A DNA stretch of 64,000 nucleotides from Magnetococcales bacterium WMHbinv6 (GCA_002753135.1 PDZV01000011.1:34563-98562), one strand, 5' to 3'; counted from the first letter of the stretch, positions 1-9,117 are shown. Notes: generated by a model from the sequence alone, not told the origin. Translations and numbers: made by a program.

Positions 1-195
1 TTGGGCCACCGGCTTCCAGCGACCCGGCATATAGCGATAGCCGCCGTAACCGAAGCGGCGGTCACCATCCCAGTAGCGCTCTTCATACTCTTTGGCAACC
101 TGCATGCAGAGGACTTTTTCGTCCTGCATGCGACCATGATAATCCCGCTTGGTGGCAACATGCAGCGGGGTGACAAGATTGAGCAATCTGCCCAT
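1..195 (-). CDS. SAM-dependent methyltransferase, N-terminal part (cut by window edge)
   Basis: Reading leftwards, the frame opens with ATG at 195 and stays open for 65 codons to the edge. It begins MGRLLNLVTPLHVATKRDY and later has YWDGDRRFGYGGYRY. From memory this is the start of a class I SAM-dependent methyltransferase family often found beside radical SAM genes in surface-glycan clusters; the SAM-binding part lies outside the window. An AAGGAG ribosome site sits about 11 nt upstream of the ATG. It follows the radical SAM gene ending at 277 on the same strand and is probably its operon partner. Family assignment is by recall of the N-terminus only. Confidence 0.6.
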   Translation of the reverse strand, partial: MGRLLNLVTPLHVATKRDYHGRMQDEKVLCMQVAKEYEERYWDGDRRFGYGGYRYMPGRWKPVAQ

Positions 196-276
196 AGCCG
201 TCAAAACTCCTTCATTGGCAAACAGGTGTCGGGGATGCTGACCGGTGGGCCGCGCATCGGCGCAACCGGCGACGAA

Positions 277-1341
277 TCAGACAAAAAAGCCATGTTCCGG
301 ATCGATGGAGAGCAGATCGAGAATTGCCAGATTTTTGCTGTGGGTAACGCAGTGATGGCGGCACGATTCCGAGGGGTTGAACTGGAATAATTTTTTCTTG
401 TTCTCTTCCGAAAACCAAAACTCTTTGAAGGAGCGGTCCCGGATGGAGCCGAGCGTGCCCGCCTCGGTATAGGCTTTGTCCTGGCAGGTGTAGACGGTGG
501 CATCGGCCCCGATCACGGTCAAAAACTGCAGAAAGGGGCACTGGGTATAGCTTTTATCGAAACGCTCTTCCAGTTCGTGGTAGTGATCGATGATGGTGAA
601 ACGGGCATCGTTCAAGGCTTTCGCCGCTTCAATTTGGGCAGAGGTTTCCTGCATGATCTGGCTGTGGTATTCGTTATTGTTGTGCCCTTCGTTGGCGATG
701 ACCACGCCGGAAAATTTGATATGGTTGACGCCCAATGATTTGAGCAGGCGGCTGGTTTCCAGGATGTGGGTATAATTTTCGTGGGTGACGATAAAGCTGA
801 TGCCGAGAACGCAGCGATCCCCCATGGCGACAAAGGCGCGGATATTGTCGCACAATTTGCTGAAATCCCCCTCTTTGATGCCACGGAAACGGGCATAGCT
901 GGCATCATCCCAGGCATCCAAAGAGATGCGAACCCAGGTGGCATGACGGGCCAGGGCCTCGGCCATTTTGCCTTTCAGGTTGGCCCCGTTGGTCAAGGTG
1001 GCCACCCGCACCCCGCCATTGGCCAATCGTTCGATCATTTCCGGCAGATTTTTGTAGACCAGCGGATCGCCACCGCCGGAAAAGGTAACCGCCTTGACCC
1101 CCATGCTGATGCAATCATCGACAATTTCCGACATTTTTTCATAACTGAGCGACTCCCGCTCCACCATATCGGCCCCCAGTTGCAGATGATCGACCCGATA
1201 GGCGCAGTACCAGCAGTCATGGTTGCAGATATTGGTCGGTTTGATCCGAATATGCACCGGCGCACAGACGCTCTGCGTGCGCAAAGCGTCGATATGGTCG
1301 GAAAAGCGGAGAAATTTCAGGGAGCTGTACAATTTTTTCAT
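277..1341 (-). CDS. radical SAM protein with SPASM-like C-terminus
   Basis: 354 residues. The canonical radical SAM cluster motif is C39-N-H-D-C43-W-Y-C46, followed by the SAM-binding FSGGGDPL segment near residue 95. The C-terminal third has extra cysteines in a SPASM-like layout (CPFLQFLTVIG, YTCQDKAY, CRHHC) that could hold an auxiliary FeS cluster. The protein should cleave SAM to a 5'-deoxyadenosyl radical; the substrate cannot be read from sequence. The downstream methyltransferase on the same strand suggests a role in glycan or nucleotide-sugar modification rather than peptide modification. The start ATG at 1341 gives a full-length protein. Confidence 0.85.
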   Translation of the reverse strand: MKKLYSSLKFLRFSDHIDALRTQSVCAPVHIRIKPTNICNHDCWYCAYRVDHLQLGADMVERESLSYEKMSEIVDDCISMGVKAVTFSGGGDPLVYKNLPEMIERLANGGVRVATLTNGANLKGKMAEALARHATWVRISLDAWDDASYARFRGIKEGDFSKLCDNIRAFVAMGDRCVLGISFIVTHENYTHILETSRLLKSLGVNHIKFSGVVIANEGHNNNEYHSQIMQETSAQIEAAKALNDARFTIIDHYHELEERFDKSYTQCPFLQFLTVIGADATVYTCQDKAYTEAGTLGSIRDRSFKEFWFSEENKKKLFQFNPSESCRHHCVTHSKNLAILDLLSIDPEHGFFV

Positions 1342-1703
1342 GATGATTGCTTTCTCTGGTTATCCTGCCAGGCATGGCCCCGGCTTAAGGTCTACATTTG
1401 CAATTTAATGCACAGGTGTGGAGGAAGGCAACAGAAAACGTGGTTGCCCTGCCTGCAGCAGGGGGGGAGCTGTGGCGCAGACGATCCCTGACGGGGGCGC
1501 AACTGGAGCAATCGGGCAACCAACCAATACTCCCGTTGTTGCCATCCTGCAAAAAAAAGCGCACTGTTGGGCTGACTGTCTGGGGTAGCACTTTGGTGTC
1601 ATTTGTCGTAGAATGGCATGGAACGACAGGTGGTATTTGTTCGATCTTTTGTATAGCTTATTGTTTTATTGATAAATTTCTATCTTTTCTGCTTGGGACA
1701 GCC
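1342..1703. other. divergent intergenic region with long-range inverted repeat
   Basis: This 362-bp gap separates the leftward radical SAM gene from rightward conflict locus 1, so it should carry both promoters. It holds an inverted repeat TGGTTGCCC (1441-1449) / GGGCAACCA (1514-1522), with an internal hairpin CCCTGC-CTGCA-GCAGGG at 1447-1463. The last 80 bases before the metallophosphoesterase are AT-rich. An open frame continues upstream of 1704 to 1398, but it has no family similarity and is more likely non-coding. Confidence 0.4.
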
Positions 1704-3746
1704 ATGGCAAACCACTTTTCCCAGCCGCTGCGTTGGCTGCATCTGTCGGATCTTCATTTGGGGTCGCCAGGCAAAGAGGTTTGGTGGCAGACCAATGAGG
1801 ATTTTGCCGTAAGTATTCAGAGCATGGTAAAACAGCGGGGTGCAGCACCAGACCTGCTGTTGCTGACCGGAGATATTACCCATCAGGGTAACCCCGATGG
1901 CTACTCCTTGTTCAAGGAGTTTTACGAGCGGCTTTGTCAATGGTTGGGTAATAGGCCGGTCATTATTCCGGTGCCGGGCAACCATGATTTACTGCGGCCA
2001 AAGAGCAAACTTGCGGCAAGAAATCTGCAAATTCTCGATAATTTTGCCCAAGGTGATGCGGATGAGTTTATCAAGGAACTCAATAATGACCTGTGGAACC
2101 GCAAGGATGCCTCGTTCTTTATGCCGTTATTTCACCACTATCAACAATGGCTGCAAGAGTATATTCAACCCGCATGGCAATCCGTCGGTATTAAACATCT
2201 TTTGTCCTTTTTTCCCGGTGATGTGCGGGTTGATATTGCCTTGCCGTACAAGCCACCTGTGACGGTGGTCGGGCTTAACTCGGCGTGGCGACATTTTACC
2301 GATCTGAACCCCGGTCAGTTGGAAATCTACCGCCAGCAGCAGCACCAACTACTGGTGAATCATGACTCTGCTGCCGCCAAATTATTGCTGCTGCACCATC
2401 CCTATTCATGGTTTTCGCCAATATCATCCACTTTTTTTCAGAGGGATATTTACCAGCCTGATCGCTATTTGGCCTGCCTGTTCGGGCATATGCACGAGGG
2501 GAATGCCACTGCGGTTGCCCAGTACGGCGGTAAACCGCGTCACTATTTTCAGGCCCCCTCCCTGTTTGGTTTGGAAAATTATGGTACGGCAACGGAAAAA
2601 AGGTCCATGGGTTATGCCTGGGGTGAGTTGGATGGAGACGGATGTCTGCGCATTTGGCCGATGAAGCTGCATGTGACCACTAACCAGGAAATCAAGTTTG
2701 TTTATGACCAGGATTGCGGAGGGGGTAGCTCCACAGGCTTTTTGTTGCGGCAGTGCCAACCGTCAGCAACCCCGGAGCCAACTGCAGCCGCCGTCAGCCC
2801 ACCGCCAATAAGTGACGGACAGAGCAGAATAGTGGAAGCAAGAGGGACTTCTTCGCGCCATGTGTCTGTCGTAGTTTATGCCGAAGCAGCCAAAAAAGAG
2901 GAACCAAAACCGCTGCTGCGGGATGGCGCGGCGATGTTTATTGCTTTCAAGAACAAATTGGAAAAGCTGTTCGCTTCTGCTCCTGCAGCCCTACAGCTCT
3001 GCAGTAAAAAACTGGGCAAAGAGCAGGCAGCGGATGCACAGGTTCCACTCATACCGGTGGAGCCGTTAGTGGACGGTTTGCTGGCATTAGGGTTTCCCGA
3101 GGTCAAGGATATTCTGCTGGCAGCACAAAGAGAGTTGGCAGAACAGGATCCAGATGCTGAAAAGGTGATCAAAAAAATCAGCCGTTTGATCCTGCCCTGG
3201 TTGCTGGTCTTTTGGCGTTTTTCGCCCCAAAAACCGATAGAATGGATAGAGCAAGGCATTTTGGCCAATGTGTTGCCGATTCCGGCGGGTATCTCTTCGA
3301 TGGCTGAGTTGATCATGGCCGGTTTGGATCACCGGGAGGTGACCTGGCAGGCTATACACTCTTTTCCCGTGAGTAAGTTTCTCATAGATATGGAATTTTT
3401 GCCGGAAGGGGGGATCAGCAACAGCACTCAAAAAGATCTGGAAATCATCCGCACGGATCTCTACAAGCGGATTGAAATACCTGGCAATGTAAAAACGATT
3501 GCTGAACAAGATCGGGCAATTAATACGCAATTGGAATTCCTGTTCCAAAAAGGGGTACGTTACTACCTGATTTGTGCAGCCATGACAGGTGATACGAAAT
3601 CTGATCAGCGTTTTCAGGCTCGGATTGCCGCGATTCAACAACAGTATCCGATTGTTGCGCTCGTAGGATTGAACCGGGATTTGATAGATTTTGACCAAAG
3701 ATTATTTAACGAAATTAGGGAATTATTGGTTACGGAGGATGTATGA
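1704..3746 (+). CDS. metallophosphoesterase with C-terminal conflict-system docking-type domain
   Basis: 680 residues. The N-terminal half is a calcineurin-like metallophosphoesterase: D16-L-H18 in the first metal motif, GD57 in LLLTGDITHQG, GNHD at 92-95, an HH motif in LLLLHHPYSWF, and FGHMHEG near the end of the domain. A variable linker follows. Residues about 490-680 match the C-terminus of the otherwise unrelated protein at 53721 (LPWLL, IPAG, IMAGLDHRE, RYYLI, DQRLFN.IR). ATG at 1704 was chosen because MANHF...RWLHLSDLHLG is the usual start of this fold. Its stop overlaps the ATG of the AAA+ gene by 4 nt. I infer a nuclease or phosphodiesterase effector controlled by the downstream ATPase. 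Confidence 0.85.
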   Translation: MANHFSQPLRWLHLSDLHLGSPGKEVWWQTNEDFAVSIQSMVKQRGAAPDLLLLTGDITHQGNPDGYSLFKEFYERLCQWLGNRPVIIPVPGNHDLLRPKSKLAARNLQILDNFAQGDADEFIKELNNDLWNRKDASFFMPLFHHYQQWLQEYIQPAWQSVGIKHLLSFFPGDVRVDIALPYKPPVTVVGLNSAWRHFTDLNPGQLEIYRQQQHQLLVNHDSAAAKLLLLHHPYSWFSPISSTFFQRDIYQPDRYLACLFGHMHEGNATAVAQYGGKPRHYFQAPSLFGLENYGTATEKRSMGYAWGELDGDGCLRIWPMKLHVTTNQEIKFVYDQDCGGGSSTGFLLRQCQPSATPEPTAAAVSPPPISDGQSRIVEARGTSSRHVSVVVYAEAAKKEEPKPLLRDGAAMFIAFKNKLEKLFASAPAALQLCSKKLGKEQAADAQVPLIPVEPLVDGLLALGFPEVKDILLAAQRELAEQDPDAEKVIKKISRLILPWLLVFWRFSPQKPIEWIEQGILANVLPIPAGISSMAELIMAGLDHREVTWQAIHSFPVSKFLIDMEFLPEGGISNSTQKDLEIIRTDLYKRIEIPGNVKTIAEQDRAINTQLEFLFQKGVRYYLICAAMTGDTKSDQRFQARIAAIQQQYPIVALVGLNRDLIDFDQRLFNEIRELLVTEDV

Positions 3747-4768
3747 GCAACCCCTATTTGATACCGATGCCGGAAGAGATGTCACTGCCGTTGCGGGTGG
3801 AGTTGGCCGGGGCGCAGCGGGTGATGGACCGGGTCCATTTGATGGGCAGGGGGGAGATGTTGGCCGTCAATGCCGCCATCGCTGCCGGACGGCCCTTGCT
3901 GGTGCGTGGTGAGCCGGGCATTGGCAAAAGCCAGATGGCCCGTGCTGCCGCCAAGCTGTTGGGGCGGGTGTTTGTCAAACATGTCATCGACTCCCGCTCG
4001 GAATCCCGCGATCTGCTCTATCACTACGATGCCGTGCGCCGTCTCGCCGATGCCCAGGTGGTCGGGGCATTGGGTGAGAGTGGCGAGGCCAAATGGCAGG
4101 AGGTGCAGGCGAGGCTCGACTTGAGCCGTTATGTGCAGCCGGGGCCGTTGTGGTGGGCTTTCGATTGGCAAAATGCTCTGCTGCAGGCAGAAAAAAGCAA
4201 CAGTCAACCACCACCGCAGCCCGATGGCGGCGATTGGCAAAAGGGGGCGGTGCTGTTGCTTGATGAAATCGACAAGGCAGAAACCGAATTGCCAAACGGG
4301 TTGTTGGAAGCGCTGGGCAACCGCTCTTTTACCCCCTTGGGGCAGAGCCTCCCGGTCAGTGCCGGCGATTCCCTGCCGCTGGTGATCATCACCACCAACG
4401 AAGAGCGTGCCTTGCCGGATGCCTTCATGCGGCGCTGTCTGGTGCTGCGCCTTGGACTGCCGGGTAGTGACGGTGAGCTGAAAAACTTTCTGATTGCCCG
4501 TGGCGAGGCCCATTTCAACAGCGCATCGTCGTCTATTGCCCAAGATGTGTTGCAGGAGGCAGCAGAATTGCTGGCCCGCCATCGGCGCGAGTCGCTCAAG
4601 GCCCAGGTTACCCCGTTGCCGGGCCAGGCCGAATATCTGGATCTGTTGCGTGCCGTGTTGGGGTTGAGCAGTGAAAGCAAGGGGCAGTTGGCCCTGCTCA
4701 AGCAGGTGGGTGAGTTCACCCTGAAGAAAAATATGGCCTGGGATGCCTCTGCCATGGGCAGCCATTGA
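3743..4768 (+). CDS. MoxR-like AAA+ ATPase, conflict locus 1
   Basis: 341 residues. Walker A is GEPGIGKS (56-63), Walker B VLLLDEIDKA (170-179), sensor 1 TTNE (217-220), and an arginine pair MRR follows at 229-231. The PLLVRGEPGIGKS context and the ALPDAFMRRC segment are typical of MoxR/McrB-related ATPases. It is nearly identical in layout and wording to the ATPase at 55742, including the GALGESGEAKWQEVQARLDLSRY insert. Translational coupling with both neighbours (4-nt and 3-nt overlaps) implies fixed stoichiometry. In this type of system the ATPase is expected to be the regulatory switch or chaperone between sensor and effector; that role is inference. Confidence 0.92.
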   Translation: MSNPYLIPMPEEMSLPLRVELAGAQRVMDRVHLMGRGEMLAVNAAIAAGRPLLVRGEPGIGKSQMARAAAKLLGRVFVKHVIDSRSESRDLLYHYDAVRRLADAQVVGALGESGEAKWQEVQARLDLSRYVQPGPLWWAFDWQNALLQAEKSNSQPPPQPDGGDWQKGAVLLLDEIDKAETELPNGLLEALGNRSFTPLGQSLPVSAGDSLPLVIITTNEERALPDAFMRRCLVLRLGLPGSDGELKNFLIARGEAHFNSASSSIAQDVLQEAAELLARHRRESLKAQVTPLPGQAEYLDLLRAVLGLSSESKGQLALLKQVGEFTLKKNMAWDASAMGSH

Positions 4769-7700
4769 TGCTCAGGCCGGAAAGCCGATTGCCCCAGGCC
4801 GGGGGAGGGTATGCTGATCTGCTGCGTGCCTTGCAAATGGGTGGGGAGGAGTCGCTGTCGACCATGGCGGCTTTGCTGGGTTTTGTCCAGCAACCCCCAC
4901 CGCCACCGTTGCCGGAAAAGAGCGCCTCCCCCGTGAGCGAACCGCCAACCACGGCGGAACCGGTCCAGCCAAAGAAGGGCTACCCGCAAAATCTTGCCCC
5001 GCTTCCGTTGTGGCGCTTGCAACAGTTTGAGGCCCGAGAACCGTTGACGATTGATAATACGGTCAAAGAGGAGGGGAAGGATACCCGGCCTCATGCTGCC
5101 CCGAACTGTCAGCCGTTGTTTGCCTGGAACCGTTTGGCCCCCCGTCTCCGGCAGCGATTTACCGAGTTGATTGTGGGGCGTGATCCCGATTTCGACAAAA
5201 TCATCGCCCGCATCAGCCGAGGCCAAGAGCTGCACCCTATTCCTTGTCGGCTGCGGCGACGTTGGGGGCGGGGGGTGCAGATCATTTTGGACCGTTCACA
5301 GCGGCTGGCTCCTTTACAGGCCGATCTGGATCAAGCGGCTGGGCAACTGGCTCGTTTGTTTCCACACCGTGCGGTGGAATATGCCATGGTGTGGGAACAG
5401 CAGCCAGAACCCCTGCGGGTAGGGAGTAATGGGCAATGTTCCTCCTATCAGCTGCCGGAAGCAGGTACTTTGGTAGTAGTGTTGGGGGACATGGGGTTTT
5501 TTGCCGCCGAAGGGAGCGGCACCCAGCGCCAGTGGCAACGGTTGGGACATCGCCTGCAGCAGCAGGGATGCCGGACGATGGTACTCAACCCCTGTCCCGA
5601 GGATCGCTGGTTACCGGAACGGTTGCCGAGTTGGACCATGCTACCCCTGCTGGTCGGCAAACGGGGCGCACCGCCCACGGCGGAAGAGCTGCAGGCACGG
5701 GCCGAACGATTGTTGTGCCACCTCTCCCCGGCCATTCGCATCGAGCCGGGCTTGTTGCGGGCGGTGCGCGCACTGCTGGGCACGGAGGCTGATCACGGCA
5801 CCGAAGTGGATGCCTGGAACCATCCGGCCATGGCCGGGCGCAACCGTGTGGCGGGCGTTCTGCATCCACAAGAGGCTGAACGACTACGCCAAGTTTTTGC
5901 CGGGCTGGAGCTTGCGAGACAACAGGCGGTGGTCCTTTGCCTGCAGCAGTGGCGCAGTGGCTTGGACAAGGAGATCTGGTTTGAAGAGTTGCTGAAACTG
6001 CAACCAGAGCAACTTCCGGAATCCATCCGCAACAACGATTGGCTGGCAGCAAAAAGTTTCTTCATGAACATTGTCCCCCAAGAGGGAACACAGGGAGATG
6101 AGTCACTGTTAGATTGGTTTGTACGGGTAGACCGGCGGGCTTCGGCAGACTTTTATCAGGGGGAGGATCAGCAGCTACGCCTGGCCCTGCAACGACTGAA
6201 TCTGGCCGCCTTGGGCGAAAGTGGCAGTGCGGAGGTGCGGGCAGGCTTTGACCTGCGCTTGATGCCCAAGGTGCGGGAGCAACCCCTGCTGCTCTCCTTG
6301 TCCCATCAAGGCAAGCAGATCATTCTGGGTGATGCGGCAGCGGAGGGAAGCCTGCTGGGGGCAATTCGCAGTTGTCAGGATAAAGTGTTGGTTGGGCGTG
6401 TGTTGCCAGGAAGCTCAGAAGCGGCAGAGAACTTTTGGCAAGGCGGCAAGGCTCCTTCCTGGGCCGATGCCTGGGGGTGGGATACGTTTGGGGCGTGGGT
6501 GGAGTTTGTTGTGGGTGAGGTGCGCCAGCGTATGCGCTGGATACCGGCGGGTAGCTTTATGATGGGTTCGCCGGAAAGTGAGCTAGAGCGCAATAACAAT
6601 GAGGGTCCCCAACATCGCGTTAGCTTTCATCAGGGTTATTGGCTCTTTGATACTACCTGTACCCAAGCTTTATGGCAGGTTGTGATGGGTGAGAATCCAA
6701 GTCGATTCCGTTCTCCAGATCGGCCAGTGGAAAGTGTCAATTTCATGGATGTGCAAAAGTTTCTCCGAAGGATCGGAGAACGTTTATCCAGAATCGACTT
6801 GACTTTGCCTAATGAGGCTCAGTGGGAATATGCCTGTCGAGCTAATACTCATACTGCATATAATTTAGGTGATTCTATCACGAAGAAACAAATAAATTTC
6901 GATAGTATGAACGGTACTGTGCCTGTGGCATCTCTTCCGCCCAATCCGTGGGGGTTGTACGAGATGCACGGTAATATATGGGAGTGGTGTCAAGATAGCT
7001 GGCATAATTCTTACGAAGGCGCACCCAATGATGGTTCTACATGGCACATCAGAGCCGCAATGTCAGAGGAGAAGCGAGTTATACGTGGTGGTTCCTGGCG
7101 CGATTCAATGCCTAGTGTGCAAACTACCACGCGCAGTAGGCTTGATCCACGACGACGCAATAGTTACCTAGGCTTTCGCTGTGTCCGAATGCCAATAAGC
7201 CAAGCAAGCGGGCAAGTTACGGAGCCGCAGTTGGCGGTACCGGAACAGCAATTAGTGTACCAGACAACACGTTCTGCAGCAGTCGCCGCGACTCTTTTGG
7301 ATCTGCAAGGGGATGCCAAGAGGAGGCGCTGCCAGATTCCGGGTGGATATTCTTTTCAGGTGCAAAGCGACAGCGAAACCCTCACCTTTACCCGTTACAG
7401 CAAACCGTCTTGGGCCGAGGCAATCGGGCGGGACCGTTATGGCTTGTGGGTGAGCTTTACCCTGCCCGGTGAATCTTATCCTCCGGTGAGTCAAAAATTG
7501 CGCTGGATACCCCCAGGGCGTTTCATGATGGGTTCACCGGAGGAAGAGCCAGGAAGAGAGCAGAGTGAAGGGCCGCAGCATGAGGTAACCTTGCGGCAAG
7601 GATTCTGGCTTTTTGATACTCCTTGCACCCAGGCTTTGTGGCAGGCGGTGATGGGCAACAATCCGAGTCGCTTCCGATCAGCTTTCCGTCCCGTGGAGGC

Positions 7701-8265
7701 AGTCAGTTTTGATGATGCTAATAAATTTATTGATAAAATCAATGAGAAACTTCCCGGTTTGTCCCTGTTTTTGCCCAGCGAGGCACAATGGGAATATGCC
7801 TGCCGCGCCGGGACAAGCAGCGCTCTTTATACCGGCCCGCTTGACATTTTAGGAGAAAACAGTGCCCCTGCCTTGGAAAAAATAGCTTGGTATGGTGGCA
7901 ACAGTGGCCTAGAGTTTGATCTGAAAAATGGGGTCAACAGCCATGATTGGCCAGAAAAATATCATCCGCACCAACAGGCTGGTTCCCACCCGGTTGCTTT
8001 GCAAGAGCCGAATGGTTGGGGACTGTATGATATGCTGGGCAACGTGCGGGAATGGTGTGCTGATGTGTGGCAGCCATCCTATCAACAGGCCCCGTTGGAT
8101 GGCTCGGCATGGCCGGGTGCTGGCGAAGGCAATAATATGCGCCATTGCAAACGCGGTGGGGCGTGGATTGATTTTGCACGCTGTATTCGTGCTGCCTATC
8201 GCAGTTATGGCGAATCTGCTGTTGGCAACAGCTATACTGGTTTTCGCTGTGCCCGTCTCCCCTGA
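4768..8265 (+). CDS. SAV_2336-like domain protein with two FGE/C-type-lectin domains, locus 1
   Basis: 1165 residues. ATG 4768 overlaps the ATPase stop as TGATG. The N-terminal segment (YADLLRAL) leads to a proline-rich linker. Residues about 130-555 resemble SAV_2336-related proteins: LRRRWGRGVQIILDRS, VVVLGDMGFF, a WQRLGHRLQQQGCRT strand-helix, LSPAIRIEPGLLRAVRALLG and WNHPAMAG. This looks like a degenerate vWA-type module. Two formylglycine-generating-enzyme-like domains follow (about 587-808 and 908-1165), each opening MRWIPAG or LRWIPPG, then FMMGSP, and ending GFRC.R.P. The Cys pair of true FGE catalysis is not evident, so a binding fold is more likely than an enzyme. The first FGE domain is AT-richer than its surroundings. 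Confidence 0.85.
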   Translation: MLRPESRLPQAGGGYADLLRALQMGGEESLSTMAALLGFVQQPPPPPLPEKSASPVSEPPTTAEPVQPKKGYPQNLAPLPLWRLQQFEAREPLTIDNTVKEEGKDTRPHAAPNCQPLFAWNRLAPRLRQRFTELIVGRDPDFDKIIARISRGQELHPIPCRLRRRWGRGVQIILDRSQRLAPLQADLDQAAGQLARLFPHRAVEYAMVWEQQPEPLRVGSNGQCSSYQLPEAGTLVVVLGDMGFFAAEGSGTQRQWQRLGHRLQQQGCRTMVLNPCPEDRWLPERLPSWTMLPLLVGKRGAPPTAEELQARAERLLCHLSPAIRIEPGLLRAVRALLGTEADHGTEVDAWNHPAMAGRNRVAGVLHPQEAERLRQVFAGLELARQQAVVLCLQQWRSGLDKEIWFEELLKLQPEQLPESIRNNDWLAAKSFFMNIVPQEGTQGDESLLDWFVRVDRRASADFYQGEDQQLRLALQRLNLAALGESGSAEVRAGFDLRLMPKVREQPLLLSLSHQGKQIILGDAAAEGSLLGAIRSCQDKVLVGRVLPGSSEAAENFWQGGKAPSWADAWGWDTFGAWVEFVVGEVRQRMRWIPAGSFMMGSPESELERNNNEGPQHRVSFHQGYWLFDTTCTQALWQVVMGENPSRFRSPDRPVESVNFMDVQKFLRRIGERLSRIDLTLPNEAQWEYACRANTHTAYNLGDSITKKQINFDSMNGTVPVASLPPNPWGLYEMHGNIWEWCQDSWHNSYEGAPNDGSTWHIRAAMSEEKRVIRGGSWRDSMPSVQTTTRSRLDPRRRNSYLGFRCVRMPISQASGQVTEPQLAVPEQQLVYQTTRSAAVAATLLDLQGDAKRRRCQIPGGYSFQVQSDSETLTFTRYSKPSWAEAIGRDRYGLWVSFTLPGESYPPVSQKLRWIPPGRFMMGSPEEEPGREQSEGPQHEVTLRQGFWLFDTPCTQALWQAVMGNNPSRFRSAFRPVEAVSFDDANKFIDKINEKLPGLSLFLPSEAQWEYACRAGTSSALYTGPLDILGENSAPALEKIAWYGGNSGLEFDLKNGVNSHDWPEKYHPHQQAGSHPVALQEPNGWGLYDMLGNVREWCADVWQPSYQQAPLDGSAWPGAGEGNNMRHCKRGGAWIDFARCIRAAYRSYGESAVGNSYTGFRCARLP

Positions 8266-8280
8266 ACCCAGGCTGCAGCC

Positions 8281-9099
8281 ATGATCGACTCTTCCCAGCA
8301 CCCTTTGCTTGATGGCAATCCCCCTGACTGGGCCTCCGGTTGGGGTCAGGATGCCTATGGGGTTTTTGTCGAGTTCACCTGTCGCGGTGTGCGGCAACGC
8401 ATGCGCTGGATTCCTCCAGGGCGTTTCAAGATGGGCTCGCCGAAGAAGGAGCCAGAAAGATTTAGAGATGAAGGTCCGCAACATGAAGTGACTTTTACCC
8501 AGGGTTTTTGGATGTTTGATACCGCTTGTACACAAGCCCTGTGGCAGGCGGTGATGGGGACAAATCCCAGCCGGTTTACCGCAGCAGATCGACCGGTGGA
8601 GCAGGTCAGTTTTGAGGATGTTCATGATTTTATCGATACAATCAGTAAATTGATACCAGGACTACAACTGACCCTGCCCAGCGAGGCGCAGTGGGAGTAT
8701 GCCTGCCGCGCCGGAACAACTGCCCCATTCAGCTTCGGCACCATGATTAGTCCAAAGCAGGTCAATTATGATGGCAATTTTCCCTATCCCGGTGGCCAAA
8801 AAGGGGAATATCGCCAGCAAACCGTGCCGGTCGCCTCCCTTCCGCCCAATTCCTGGGGTTTGTTCGAGATGCACGGCAATGTATGGGAGTGGTGTCTGGA
8901 TCATGAGTACAACTACGGGGGGGCACCAGACGACGGCTCCGCTCGGTTTCGCGCCGATGCAAAGGCTGTTGCGAGGCGGGTTGTGCGCGGTGGCTCCTGG
9001 GACTCCCTTGCGTGTACCGTGCGCTCTGCCATGCGCCGCTGGTTCGAGCCTGCGCACCGTTTCGACGACCTGGGCTTTCGCTGTGTCCGAGTTCCGTGA
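8281..9099 (+). CDS. FGE/C-type-lectin-fold protein with DGR-type variable C-terminus, locus 1
   Basis: 272 residues, 15 nt after the preceding stop. It is a single FGE-sulfatase/C-type lectin domain preceded by the strand motif WASGWGQDAYGVFVEF. Landmarks are MRWIPPGRFKMGSP, EGPQHEVTF, TQALWQAVMG, LPSEAQWEYACRAG, MHGNVWEWC, RGGSW and the terminal LGFRCVRVP. The last 40 codons are a DGR-type variable region, and the stop is followed by a GC-rich hairpin. The paralogue at 60294 has the same length and the same ending. No sulfatase lies nearby. I read it as the ligand-binding sensor of the locus. Confidence 0.9.
   Translation: MIDSSQHPLLDGNPPDWASGWGQDAYGVFVEFTCRGVRQRMRWIPPGRFKMGSPKKEPERFRDEGPQHEVTFTQGFWMFDTACTQALWQAVMGTNPSRFTAADRPVEQVSFEDVHDFIDTISKLIPGLQLTLPSEAQWEYACRAGTTAPFSFGTMISPKQVNYDGNFPYPGGQKGEYRQQTVPVASLPPNSWGLFEMHGNVWEWCLDHEYNYGGAPDDGSARFRADAKAVARRVVRGGSWDSLACTVRSAMRRWFEPAHRFDDLGFRCVRVP
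8977..9096 (+). other. DGR variable region, copy A
   Basis: This 120-nt segment matches 60100-60219 and 60993-61112 without gaps. It opens with 24 invariant bases (start CGGGTTGTGCGC, end TCCTGG) and closes with 27 invariant bases encoding LGFRCVRVP. Between these, 18 positions vary among the three copies, 17 of them at first or second codon positions. Every variable site is compatible with A in a template repeat (NNC codons from AAC). Variable residues here: D, S, L, C, T, R, F, E, H, F, D, D. Confidence 0.88.
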
Positions 9100-9117
9100 G
9101 CCCAGCCAGCAGCGGGT

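Noticed and set aside
1398..1703. N-terminal extension of the metallophosphoesterase frame
   Set aside because: It lacks similarity to the family, and the conserved fold starts at the ATG at 1704.
4768..9099. FGE-like domains as genuine formylglycine-generating enzymes or sulfatase maturation factors
   Set aside because: No sulfatase gene is present, the catalytic Cys pair is not evident, and the C-terminal part is hypervariable; a ligand-binding fold fits better.
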